From a virus: DNA of 59,046 nucleotides. A model generated the notes under the pieces. That model saw only the letters and a program-made list of their open reading frames with translations. It did not search any database and was not told where the DNA came from. Made by a program: the position numbers and the translations under genes. Where the stretch lies: the IMG/VR virus record IMGVR_UViG_3300030329_000446, positions 1-59,046 of that record; one strand, written 5' to 3'. Positions 41,376-47,327 of the stretch are shown here, piece by piece (within the stretch, counting starts at the first letter, position 1; every line of letters begins with the position of its first letter).

Positions 41376-42361
41376 TACACCTCTCCAGTTTCTTCGTAGT
41401 AATCAATCGCCAAGGGCTTTGCCCACTCTTTAGATCGGAGCATCTTACGCACTCGTTCCTCACGCATAACTCTTACATTCTGTAAGTTCTCTGATCGTGC
41501 TTTAGCTTGGCCTCTGGTTGTATGTGTAGACCAGTGTGTAGCCGCTTGGTAAGCAGTCCACAGGCTACCTACATCCTGCTTATTCTTTCCTTCATACAAA
41601 GCCTTGCCGTGACAGTGACGGTTCTCCTGATCAAAGATATTCATCAGGTGAGAGAGAATAACTTTGTTATGTTTATTCTTACGGGTCACATTATCCATAC
41701 GCTTGGCTAGTGTAGCCTTGAATAATTTTACTGCATCGTCACGGTGTAAGGGAGTGTTAAACCATTCCTTCATTTCTTTGATGGCATCCCCTCTAATATA
41801 TTCCCCTGCATTTTTTATCTTCGCAGTAAAAGCAGGGAGGTTAAAGCCTTTGGTATGCCTACCATAGACATAAGCCAGCTTGTTACCAGACACTAGACTA
41901 TTAAAGCATGAGCTTCTCCATAGTCCCATCATTCCATTGTTAGCCCACGTTCCATCCTGACTGGTACGAAACTTGAACTCTGGTTTTACCACACCCACTC
42001 CATCTATGCTTGTCTCATGGGCAGGGAAGTCTGCAATTAATTCTAATTGTGCTCCCCCTTTATAGACGTTAGTTACAAACCTAGCATCAGTCAGGTCCAT
42101 ACCAGAATTTGTGATAGCAGTTTCTATATCTTGTACTGTAGTCTTATACTGCATCACTTCGTATCTATCTTTAACTACAGCAAAAGGTTTCTTGTTATCC
42201 TTTCTTCGCAGCAATGAACCTACATCTGATGCTAGTTCTGAATAGTGCTCACCATACAAAGGACGACTACCATCGTAATAACAATCACTTACTGCACTCT
42301 GATACAGTGGAACTTTCTCTACTTCAAAGTCTATTAGATCGTGGTTAAACATCGTTGTCAT
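41375..42361 (-). CDS. DUF932 phage/plasmid-like protein
   Basis: 328 aa from ATG 42361 (RBS GAGGAATGG; an in-frame ATG at 42382 is poorer). Pattern of the DUF932/phage-plasmid TIGR03299 family: YSELASDVGSLLRRKDNKKPFAVVKDRYEVMQY, GAQLELIADFPAHETSIDGVG, SSCFNSLVSGNKLAYVYGRHTKGF. Widespread on phages and plasmids near replication genes; role unproven. Largest protein in the early small-gene region. Confidence 0.82.
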   Translation of the reverse strand: MTTMFNHDLIDFEVEKVPLYQSAVSDCYYDGSRPLYGEHYSELASDVGSLLRRKDNKKPFAVVKDRYEVMQYKTTVQDIETAITNSGMDLTDARFVTNVYKGGAQLELIADFPAHETSIDGVGVVKPEFKFRTSQDGTWANNGMMGLWRSSCFNSLVSGNKLAYVYGRHTKGFNLPAFTAKIKNAGEYIRGDAIKEMKEWFNTPLHRDDAVKLFKATLAKRMDNVTRKNKHNKVILSHLMNIFDQENRHCHGKALYEGKNKQDVGSLWTAYQAATHWSTHTTRGQAKARSENLQNVRVMREERVRKMLRSKEWAKPLAIDYYEETGEV

Positions 42362-42509
42362 AATACCATTCCTCTTGCTCATTTAAAAACTCATTAATGT
42401 CATCCATATCTAGATGACCTACATCCTCAACACCACTAACAGTTATTATATAATCATATAATGTTAGTGGCAAGTCTCTTACGTTTCGGTAGTTGAAAGG
42501 CTTATCCAT
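42345..42509 (-). CDS. 54-aa acidic hypothetical protein
   Basis: ATG 42509 with RBS GAGGAATAAT. Sequence MDKPFNYRNVRDLPLTLYDYIITVSGVEDVGHLDMDDINEFLNEQ, acidic towards the end. Overlaps DUF932 by 17 bp. Role unknown. Confidence 0.6.
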   Translation of the reverse strand: MDKPFNYRNVRDLPLTLYDYIITVSGVEDVGHLDMDDINEFLNEQEEWYYDNDV

Positions 42510-42513
42510 ATTA

Positions 42514-42714
42514 TTATTCCTCAACATATTGGTTTATCATAGGTTCTTCCTCCATCTGTTCTGTAATAGTAGCCATAGCTAAACATATTTCAGACCATTC
42601 ATCAGCATACTCCATGCTGTCTTCATCTTGTCCTATCTTGTTTCCTAAAGAATCTTCAGCATAAGAATGTAATATATTCCATATGTGATCTAATGCTTGT
42701 TCACCAGTCATCAT
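42514..42714 (-). CDS. 66-aa acidic helical protein
   Basis: ATG 42714 overlaps the previous stop by 4 bp. Sequence MMTGEQALDHIWNILHSYAEDSLGNKIGQDEDSMEYADEWSEICLAMATITEQMEEE: two acidic helices. Role unknown. Confidence 0.62.
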   Translation of the reverse strand: MMTGEQALDHIWNILHSYAEDSLGNKIGQDEDSMEYADEWSEICLAMATITEQMEEEPMINQYVEE

Positions 42715-42911
42715 CTCACTACTCCTACAGTTTCTAACTCAACATTCCGTACCCCAAAGCAATCTATACTTTGTTGTTCACCATCAGGTGATGTAACCTC
42801 TATGTTTACAACTTCATAGAAGTTTTCACTATCTTCAGCTAGGCTCAATTTATTTATTTTAACTTCAATCTTTGAAGCCTCGTGAAAATATATGTTAGTC
42901 TTACCTACCAT
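42711..42911 (-). CDS. 66-aa hypothetical protein
   Basis: ATG 42911 with a strong RBS (AAAGGAGAAGTAAA). Beta-rich: MVGKTNIYFHEASKIEVKINKLSLAEDSENFYEVVNIEVTSPDGEQQSIDCFGV. Small beta-fold protein; function unknown. First gene after the candidate promoter at 42942-42970. Confidence 0.65.
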   Translation of the reverse strand: MVGKTNIYFHEASKIEVKINKLSLAEDSENFYEVVNIEVTSPDGEQQSIDCFGVRNVELETVGVVR

Positions 42912-42928
42912 TTTACTTCTCCTTTTTT

Positions 42929-43033
42929 TTACCATACATACATACTAAAACTTAATAAGATAAAGGTCAAGACAAATAATAAATAATCTTTAATCTTATT
43001 AAGACACCTATCTCTCTTATAATAATCATCCAT
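42929..43033 (-). CDS. 34-aa single-TM micropeptide, overlapping a candidate promoter
   Basis: ATG 43033 with AGGTG five to six bases ahead; sequence MDDYYKRDRCLNKIKDYLLFVLTF... has a charged N-terminus and one hydrophobic helix. The same DNA holds TTGACC (42965-42970), 17 bp, TAGTAT (42942-42947) on the minus strand, so the segment may be a promoter and not a gene. Both cannot be fully optimised; I cannot decide between them from sequence. Confidence 0.35.
   Translation of the reverse strand: MDDYYKRDRCLNKIKDYLLFVLTFILLSFSMYVW
42942..42970 (-). promoter_or_regulatory. Candidate promoter with 11-bp inverted repeat
   Basis: TTGACC-17-TAGTAT on the minus strand, pointing at 42711-42911. CTTAATAAGAT (42951-42961) and its exact complement ATCTTATTAAG (42993-43003) flank the -35, with AAAG/CTTT extending the stem after one bulge. 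One arm lies in the promoter spacer, as an operator or transcript hairpin would. Confidence 0.5.
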
Positions 43034-43076
43034 ATCCACACCTATCATAGATTATAATACATTACTAACCCTTTTT

Positions 43077-43262
43077 TTAATACTCCCCATCCATGTACGC
43101 TCCCATGATACATCCTATTCCTATTGGAACAGAACCTAACATACACGCTAGATACATTTCACCTACACTCTTACCTACTATAACTAATACTATCATCATA
43201 AAGATAAAAGTAAAGATAGATAACACACCAGTAATTAACGAAACAAATCTAATCGGGGTCAT
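43077..43262 (-). CDS. Small two-helix membrane protein
   Basis: 61 aa. Helices at about 8-30 (SLITGVLSIFTFIFMMIVLVIVG) and 36-56 (MYLACMLGSVPIGIGCIMGAYM), ending DGEY. The start overlaps the upstream stop by 4 bp. Could be an early envelope-modifying or exclusion protein; role unproven. Confidence 0.68.
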   Translation of the reverse strand: MTPIRFVSLITGVLSIFTFIFMMIVLVIVGKSVGEMYLACMLGSVPIGIGCIMGAYMDGEY

Positions 43263-43444
43263 AACTTATCCTTCCAATTCTTTTGGACTAAATCAAGATA
43301 CATAGTTTCATCTATGATCTTTAGGTTCATAGCATCATCCTTGCCTGTAGATCGGACAGTTACACAAGGCATTACTCTCAGATCAAACTTATAAGTTATA
43401 TCTTCCATCACTAGTTCTTCTAGTGGTGACATTATGTAATCCAT
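43259..43444 (-). CDS. 61-aa hypothetical protein
   Basis: ATG 43444 shares a base with the previous stop (TAATG). Sequence MDYIMSPLEELVMEDITYKFDLRVMPCVTVRSTGKDDAMNLKIIDET, alpha/beta. No family recognised. Confidence 0.62.
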   Translation of the reverse strand: MDYIMSPLEELVMEDITYKFDLRVMPCVTVRSTGKDDAMNLKIIDETMYLDLVQKNWKDKL

Positions 43445-43599
43445 TACAATTTCTCCCATGCTCCATCTATAGGTAAGTTGAGCTTGTCTTTTTCTTCTTG
43501 GGTAAACACCTCACAGGTAGAGTAGTCTACCCATCCGATCTTATTGCTCCAAAAGCTATCGTCTTTCATGTTACGAATTAGCCAATTATAATCTTCCAT
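43444..43599 (-). CDS. 51-aa hypothetical protein
   Basis: Reads from ATG 43599 to TAA 43444 with TAATG joints on both sides, so it fits exactly between its neighbours. Sequence MEDYNWLIRNMKDDSFWSNKIGWVDYSTCEVFTQEEKDKLNLPIDG; the WSNKIGWVDxSxCxVFTxEEK stretch looks like a compact motif common in small phage early proteins. Role unknown. Confidence 0.68.
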   Translation of the reverse strand: MEDYNWLIRNMKDDSFWSNKIGWVDYSTCEVFTQEEKDKLNLPIDGAWEKL

Positions 43600-43826
43600 T
43601 ATGGTTTCTCCAATACACAACTAACCGTATAGCTTCCATCTTTGTTCTGTTTCTTAAAGACTATGTAAGGTTTATATCCTTCAACTTGAGCAGGGTATAC
43701 CCTAGCTTTTGTCTGCTCGACAACTCCTACTTGGTTACACTCATGCTTACCTACATACTGCCAGTTATTTTCTTTGAAATTATAGGCAGTTAAGATTGTT
43801 ACGACAGCTAATACAAATCCAATCAT
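43599..43826 (-). CDS. Signal-anchored small protein
   Basis: 75 aa: N-terminal hydrophobic helix (MIGFVLAVVTILTAYNF), then a probably exported beta-rich part with two cysteines (KHECNQVG, YTVSCVLEKP). Possibly periplasmic or membrane anchored; role unknown. Coupled to its neighbour by TAATG. Confidence 0.65.
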   Translation of the reverse strand: MIGFVLAVVTILTAYNFKENNWQYVGKHECNQVGVVEQTKARVYPAQVEGYKPYIVFKKQNKDGSYTVSCVLEKP

Positions 43827-43835
43827 TTTCTTTTC

Positions 43836-43997
43836 CTATACTTCTATGGATACTAAATGTTTTTGTTTACGAACGTATGCCCCTTTACCTTTCTTTGATT
43901 TCTCCACACCAGCTTTACGTTTTCTAGCATGAACCGCAAAAGGATTACGAGGTTTCTTATAATTGGTTGGTGTCTTACTTACTGGTGTTACTTTCAT
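43836..43997 (-). CDS. 53-aa very basic protein
   Basis: ATG 43997 with RBS GGAGATTAAT, inside the end of the upstream gene. Sequence MKVTPVSKTPTNYKKPRNPFAVHARKRKAGVEKSKKGKGAYVRKQ has about one-third Lys/Arg. Likely nucleic-acid or polymerase binding. Confidence 0.65.
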   Translation of the reverse strand: MKVTPVSKTPTNYKKPRNPFAVHARKRKAGVEKSKKGKGAYVRKQKHLVSIEV

Positions 43998-44187
43998 TAT
44001 TAATCTCCACTTCAAAGTCTTTATCAAATAGAGGATCAACCCAACGTAAATCCCAGGTTAGGGTTGACCTAACAAATAATTTTTGTGGTTGTAATTCAGA
44101 AGCATGATCTATTACTTCCCACTTGTTTCCATTCTCTCTCACTCTATTCTTACCGTGGTTAGTTTTACCTGTTAGTGTAACAAACAT
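43975..44187 (-). CDS. 70-aa hypothetical protein
   Basis: RBS ATAGGAGAAATAAA. Sequence MFVTLTGKTNHGKNRVRENGNKWEVIDHASELQPQKLFVRSTLTWDLRWVD is a beta-rich, SH3-like size protein; a similar 'tltGktnhGknrv.e.G..w.v' opening recurs among small phage early proteins. Overlaps the next gene by 23 bp. Confidence 0.66.
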   Translation of the reverse strand: MFVTLTGKTNHGKNRVRENGNKWEVIDHASELQPQKLFVRSTLTWDLRWVDPLFDKDFEVEINNESNTSK

Positions 44188-44197
44188 TTTATTTCTC

Positions 44198-44389
44198 CTA
44201 TCTAAAAGTATTAATCCATTCTTCAGGTGTTACACCTGTCATTAAAAATTCTCTGTCATCAACAGAGACATTAGGCATAGCATCTTGAATAAGAGCACCA
44301 TTTGCCCAATCATCAATCTGTGATTGAGTAACAGGAATATCCATTGTATTCCACTCGCCACTAAAAATACTTTTCTTTGTAATAAGCAT
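44198..44389 (-). CDS. 63-aa small early protein (WxxGxLIQxAxPxxS type)
   Basis: RBS AAAGGAGAAAGCT. Sequence includes MDIPVTQSQIDDWANGALIQDAMPNVSVDDREFLMTGVTPEEWINTF. This pattern, with LIQdAmPnvs..dREFl.tG.T.eEW, is a recurring small phage protein with no assigned function. Last gene before the hairpin at 44429-44451. Confidence 0.75.
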   Translation of the reverse strand: MLITKKSIFSGEWNTMDIPVTQSQIDDWANGALIQDAMPNVSVDDREFLMTGVTPEEWINTFR

Positions 44390-44428
44390 AGCTTTCTCCT
44401 TTGTTAAAGTTAAATCTTCTTATGTGAA

Positions 44429-44451
44429 GCAGATACCCCGTTGATATCTGC
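44429..44451 (-). terminator. Hairpin behind 64-aa early gene
   Basis: GCAGATA (44429-44435) pairs with TATCTGC (44445-44451), loop 9 nt, about 13 bp past the stop of 44464-44658. There is no T-run on the minus strand, so it is more likely an mRNA 3'-end stabiliser or partial terminator. Confidence 0.5.
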
Positions 44452-44463
44452 CCCATAAAAAGA

Positions 44464-44658
44464 CTATGCTACAGTGACCACACCCTTGCGGTCTACGATA
44501 GACTTAATATTCCAGAAGGTTCCCTTGTCCATCTTGTAGATAACAAGTTTACCCAACTGAACCCGAATGGATTTATCCAAACGATCTACAGCCCACTCAC
44601 TCTTTTTTGAGCGTACACGATAGATGAATTCCATTCCGAAAATGTTAAGCTTATTCAT
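44464..44658 (-). CDS. 64-aa early protein, probably strongly expressed
   Basis: Sequence MNKLNIFGMEFIYRVRSKKSEWAVDRLDKSIRVQLGKLVIYKMDKG, a small basic beta-type protein with no family I recognise. It has its own consensus promoter (44690-44718), RBS TAGGAGACTTACT, a hairpin behind it, and codons ending in C/G (AAC, AAG, TTC, ATC, CGC) unlike neighbouring genes. These are the signs of an abundant early product, perhaps a host-takeover or DNA-binding factor. Confidence 0.75.
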   Translation of the reverse strand: MNKLNIFGMEFIYRVRSKKSEWAVDRLDKSIRVQLGKLVIYKMDKGTFWNIKSIVDRKGVVTVA

Positions 44659-44689
44659 AGTAAGTCTCCTATGGTTGGTTGATGATTAG

Positions 44690-44718
44690 ATTGTAGTTTA
44701 ATTAGTTTATCTTGTCAA
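44690..44718 (-). promoter_or_regulatory. Consensus sigma-70 early promoter
   Basis: Minus strand: TTGACA (44713-44718), 17-bp spacer, TACAAT (44690-44695). The -35 overlaps the stop region of 44715-45314. Same hexamers as the promoter at 29357-29385. Confidence 0.8.
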
Positions 44719-45314
44719 CTTATATTATGTATTCTACGCCAGACTACCCAAGTTATAGCCTGTATCTCAAATGCTTTCAATGATCTCCCTTGCACCCTCA
44801 CTTTCTTTCCAGCGTCCACGTAGGCTTGTGATATTTCTTGGTATTCTTTCTTGCCTACATTCGATTTATCGTCTGTCAGACCATGCCTCACACCATAGTA
44901 GATATTCTTAGCATGCCCATCTACGGTGCAGGTATCATGTCCCATAATATTCCTGTAAAATGCTGTTATCTTTTGACCGTTAAGTATCGTTATCACTCCC
45001 TCATTATCAGGCATCGCTTCCAGAATTGACCATGCTTTCTTTTTCATAGTATGGTAGGTGCTAACCTTGATATTGTCAGCGTGTTCCCCATTCAAAAATC
45101 CCTGTATTAAATCCCTTGCATTAACTACATTTCTATCCCATTTGTTATTCGGGGATAGAGAGGCAACTACACCTACGACAATGTTAATTGGCACGTTTAA
45201 GTCCACTGCTATACGTTTGCAGTCTGCATAAGCATTAACATACCAGACAATACCATCACGCTTTTCCTCAGGCGTTGCCATCCGATATATACTGATAATG
45301 TTTTCTACTGACAT
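44715..45314 (-). CDS. HhH-GPD-like (DNA glycosylase-fold) protein
   Basis: 199 aa, all helical. ILNGQKITAFYRNIMG (about 110-125) sits where glycosylases have the helix-hairpin-helix LPGVGxxTA, and TCTVDGHAKNIYYG (129-141) matches the VDTHVxR segment with the catalytic Asp (Asp132). VVGVVASLSPNNKWDRNVVNARDLI resembles the first core helices. No Fe-S Cys cluster. It could excise or bind modified bases; key hairpin glycines are partly lost, so activity is doubtful. RBS AAGGGGTAAT. Confidence 0.6.
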   Translation of the reverse strand: MSVENIISIYRMATPEEKRDGIVWYVNAYADCKRIAVDLNVPINIVVGVVASLSPNNKWDRNVVNARDLIQGFLNGEHADNIKVSTYHTMKKKAWSILEAMPDNEGVITILNGQKITAFYRNIMGHDTCTVDGHAKNIYYGVRHGLTDDKSNVGKKEYQEISQAYVDAGKKVRVQGRSLKAFEIQAITWVVWRRIHNIS

Positions 45315-45318
45315 CGTA

Positions 45319-45576
45319 TTACCCCTTCAATAGATTGTTAAATATCTTCTCTGCTTCTAAGTAGAGTATACCATTATCAAATTCATAGTCAATATAATTC
45401 TCTGATATAGCATCCTCTAAGTGTTTGGTGATAAAGATAATCTTCACATCTTCATCATCATTTTGTTCTACTCTTAACATATCCTCTCGCAGAGGTTTAA
45501 TGTTCATGTAAAAGCTATCGAGGATACCATCAAAAGCATCCTCGATCATGGATTGATAATAACTAGGTAATGACAT
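45319..45576 (-). CDS. 85-aa acidic protein
   Basis: RBS AAAGGAGAATAA, its ATG immediately after the upstream TAA. Sequence MSLPSYYQSMIEDAFDGILDSFYMNIKPLREDMLRVEQNDDEDVKIIFITKHLEDAI, alpha/beta and acidic. Role unknown. Confidence 0.65.
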   Translation of the reverse strand: MSLPSYYQSMIEDAFDGILDSFYMNIKPLREDMLRVEQNDDEDVKIIFITKHLEDAISENYIDYEFDNGILYLEAEKIFNNLLKG

Positions 45577-45687
45577 TTATTCTCCTTTCGGTTCTAGTAT
45601 TTCTAATTCTGCGATATGTTCTGCACTTTCTGTATCGTATCCCATATCTTCATAATATGCAACAATTTCGTCATAATCTTTTCTCAT
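45577..45687 (-). CDS. 36-aa acidic micropeptide
   Basis: ATG 45687 to TAA 45577, directly joined to the next ATG at 45576 (TAAATG). Sequence MRKDYDEIVAYYEDMGYDTESAEHIAELEILEP is a helical acidic peptide; RBS AAAGGATAAG. It fits the gap exactly. Function unknown. Confidence 0.55.
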   Translation of the reverse strand: MRKDYDEIVAYYEDMGYDTESAEHIAELEILEPKGE

Positions 45688-45691
45688 TATC

Positions 45692-45946
45692 TTATCCTTT
45701 CTCGTTTAGGTTTTCAATTAGACCATACAGATTAACGGTATCTCCAGCTTCATCATAGACTATCCCAAAATCTGGGTCAAATACGTGAAGGATTGAATAG
45801 TTAATCTGTGGGTTTTCATTCCTTCTCGCTACGTTATACCAATAATCATCTGTTATTGCGTCATTGTCAATAAAATAATTTCTCTCAATCAATTCTCCCT
45901 CATGTTTACCAGTTAGGTAATATCTTTGTTCAATAACTGTTTTCAT
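45692..45946 (-). CDS. 84-aa hypothetical protein
   Basis: ATG 45946, RBS AAGGAAAAAT. Beta-rich and acidic: MKTVIEQRYYLTGKHEGELIERNYFIDNDAITDDYWYNVARRNENPQ. No family recognised. Confidence 0.62.
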   Translation of the reverse strand: MKTVIEQRYYLTGKHEGELIERNYFIDNDAITDDYWYNVARRNENPQINYSILHVFDPDFGIVYDEAGDTVNLYGLIENLNEKG

Positions 45947-45957
45947 TATTTTTCCTT

Positions 45958-46056
45958 TCAATTTTTAAAGATACAGTAGTAACAAGGACAATTCAAGTTT
46001 AATTTACACTTAATTAAAAGATATAAATCTTTTACCTTAGATATAAACATTTTCAT
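45958..46056 (-). CDS. 32-aa Cys-rich micropeptide or promoter region
   Basis: ATG 46056 follows the upstream stop by one base, RBS TAGGAGAATAAG. Sequence MKMFISKVKDLYLLIKCKLN, then CPCYYC near the end (a possible metal knuckle). The same DNA contains TTGAAT-17-TATCTT (45968-45996, minus), a moderate promoter for 45692-45946. Either reading is possible. Confidence 0.4.
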   Translation of the reverse strand: MKMFISKVKDLYLLIKCKLNLNCPCYYCIFKN

Positions 46057-46057
46057 A

Positions 46058-46243
46058 TTATCTTATTCTCCTATGACAGGCCATTGCTACGTCAGCTTTG
46101 GTTGCTGGTTTTTTCATCCAGAATTCACACTGTTCATATTCACGATTAAACATACCATGGTTTTTAATACCTTTCAAACCCTTTCTATAAACATTGTTGT
46201 AGTGTCCCGCTTTATCTAGCTCAATCAGTTGTTTAATGTTCAT
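46058..46243 (-). CDS. 61-aa basic hypothetical protein
   Basis: ATG 46243 with AAAGG seven bases ahead. Sequence MNIKQLIELDKAGHYNNVYRKGLKGIKNHGMFNREYEQCEFWMKKPATKADVAMACHRR. Helical, basic. Lies just behind the terminator at 46257-46291, so it needs read-through or another promoter. Confidence 0.62.
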   Translation of the reverse strand: MNIKQLIELDKAGHYNNVYRKGLKGIKNHGMFNREYEQCEFWMKKPATKADVAMACHRRIR

Positions 46244-46256
46244 TATTATACCTTTC

Positions 46257-46291
46257 AAAAAGAAAGAGAGAGAGAAGTTAATCTCTCTCTC
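46257..46291 (-). terminator. Rho-independent terminator behind first early gene
   Basis: On the minus strand a perfect 10-bp stem GAGAGAGAGA/TCTCTCTCTC with a 6-nt loop is followed by TTTCTTTTT. It starts 9 bp past the stop of 46300-46482. Confidence 0.85.
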
Positions 46292-46299
46292 GATAGTGT

Positions 46300-46482
46300 T
46301 TAAGCAGTGCGAAGGATGTCACCGAATTCTGTGAAGATGCGGTGGATGTTTGCCGCTTCCTCTGCGTCTGCTTTAGTGCGATATGGTCCATCGAATTGAG
46401 ATGTGCCATTTGGGAAAGCAACTTGGACTTTCCAAGGATATTTGGAATTAAAAGTATCCTTGATTACAAATACAGTATCCAT
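46300..46482 (-). CDS. 60-aa first early protein, probably strongly expressed
   Basis: Sequence MDTVFVIKDTFNSKYPWKVQVAFPNGTSQFDGPYRTKADAEEAANIHRIFTEFGDI: a strand-strand-helix fold of small size. First gene of the leftward region, with a consensus promoter (46547-46574), RBS TGGAGACAC, its own terminator, and codons strongly biased to C-ending and CGC forms. No family recognised; candidate for an abundant immediate-early host-takeover protein. Confidence 0.78.
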   Translation of the reverse strand: MDTVFVIKDTFNSKYPWKVQVAFPNGTSQFDGPYRTKADAEEAANIHRIFTEFGDILRTA

Positions 46483-46546
46483 AATGTGTCTCCATTAATG
46501 TTATGTATTGTCGTCATTAATCATATGATCACGTGACGTAATGATG

Positions 46547-46574
46547 ATAGTATCTGATTATTAGATAATGTCAA
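46547..46574 (-). promoter_or_regulatory. Leftward early promoter
   Basis: Minus strand: TTGACA (46569-46574), 16-bp spacer, TACTAT (46547-46552). It points at the first early gene. The leader contains short palindromes (TCATATGA, TGATCA, CACGTG at about 46521-46536), possible regulator sites. Confidence 0.75.
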
Positions 46575-46981
46575 ATAAATAATAAAACACCAATGAATTC
46601 AATAGGTTAGGTATTATCTGGATAGTCTACCAATGAGAGAAAATGTATTAAATAGATAACCTTCCCCTAACATTTAATAGATATGTAATGATCTACACTA
46701 ATTGAGGGAAGGTATTTGAGGGAAGGATATAGCTAAGTAATTGATATTAAAGGATAAAAGATAGTTATCTCAGAATAAAAAGATATGATGTTATCTATGA
46801 AGACGGGGGAAGGAAAAAAACACTGGCTGTTATATAATATATATATGGGGGTGACATATATTGAGCTAAAAACTAGGGGTCTATATTTTTTTAAATCCGT
46901 AAATATCAGATATTTTAAGCCAGTGATAGATATGGTATTACCCCCTAGACTACATAGACATTATAGCATAGATTTTTCTAC
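46575..46981. promoter_or_regulatory. Central intergenic region with GGGAAGG repeats
   Basis: About 400 bp without a credible gene, the largest gap in the window and the point where leftward and rightward transcription diverge. TTGAGGGAAGG occurs at 46702-46712 and 46716-46726 (14 bp apart), GGGGGAAGG at 46805-46813 and the inverse CCTTCCCC at 46660-46667. An AT-run (TATATAATATATATAT, 46831-46846) follows. Iteron-like repeats plus AT-rich DNA would suit a replication origin or a packaging site; the sequence alone does not decide. Confidence 0.45.
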
Positions 46982-47010
46982 TTGGCAACCCCTAAAAAGT
47001 ATGTTATTAT
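46982..47010 (+). promoter_or_regulatory. Rightward late promoter
   Basis: TTGGCA (46982-46987), 17-bp spacer, TATTAT (47005-47010), 30 bp ahead of the first rightward start codon. Diverges from the early promoter at 46547-46574. Confidence 0.72.
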
Positions 47011-47039
47011 AGTATAGTGAAAATTAATTGGAGGTGTAT

Positions 47040-47327
47040 ATGGAAAATGATCCTTTAAGAAATATGGAGATACAACTAGGCTTAGAAGAAGGAGAACTAC
47101 AAAACTTTATTCAACTGGATTCTATCTCTTGTTGTAAAGTACTATCTTATATTATGAAAGATATTACTACAGGTCTTGCTGTTTCTCCTGCTGCTTTGAA
47201 GCGTACTCGTAGAGGAGAAGCTATTAGAGATTATGTTACCAGTATGGTAGGGATTATAGGTGAACTTAGAGAATTATTTGTAGAGGACCATGAACAGAAT
47301 GAATTTAGAAGAGAACATTTCAATTAA
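47040..47327 (+). CDS. 95-aa protein preceding large terminase
   Basis: ATG 47040 with GGAGG five bases ahead (an in-frame TTG at 47028 lies before the RBS and is rejected). Helical: MENDPLRNMEIQLGLEEGELQNFIQLDSISCCKVLSYIM, then AALKRTRRGEAIRDYVTSMVGIIGELRELF. Its 3' end overlaps the terminase gene by 38 bp. Position would suit a terminase small subunit, but it lacks the usual HTH signature, which is instead found in 24528-24938. Confidence 0.68.
   Translation: MENDPLRNMEIQLGLEEGELQNFIQLDSISCCKVLSYIMKDITTGLAVSPAALKRTRRGEAIRDYVTSMVGIIGELRELFVEDHEQNEFRREHFN

Noticed and set aside
46785-47012. 75-aa plus-strand frame in the central intergenic region
   Set aside because: No RBS, odd composition, and it runs through the -35 and -10 of the late promoter at 46982-47010.
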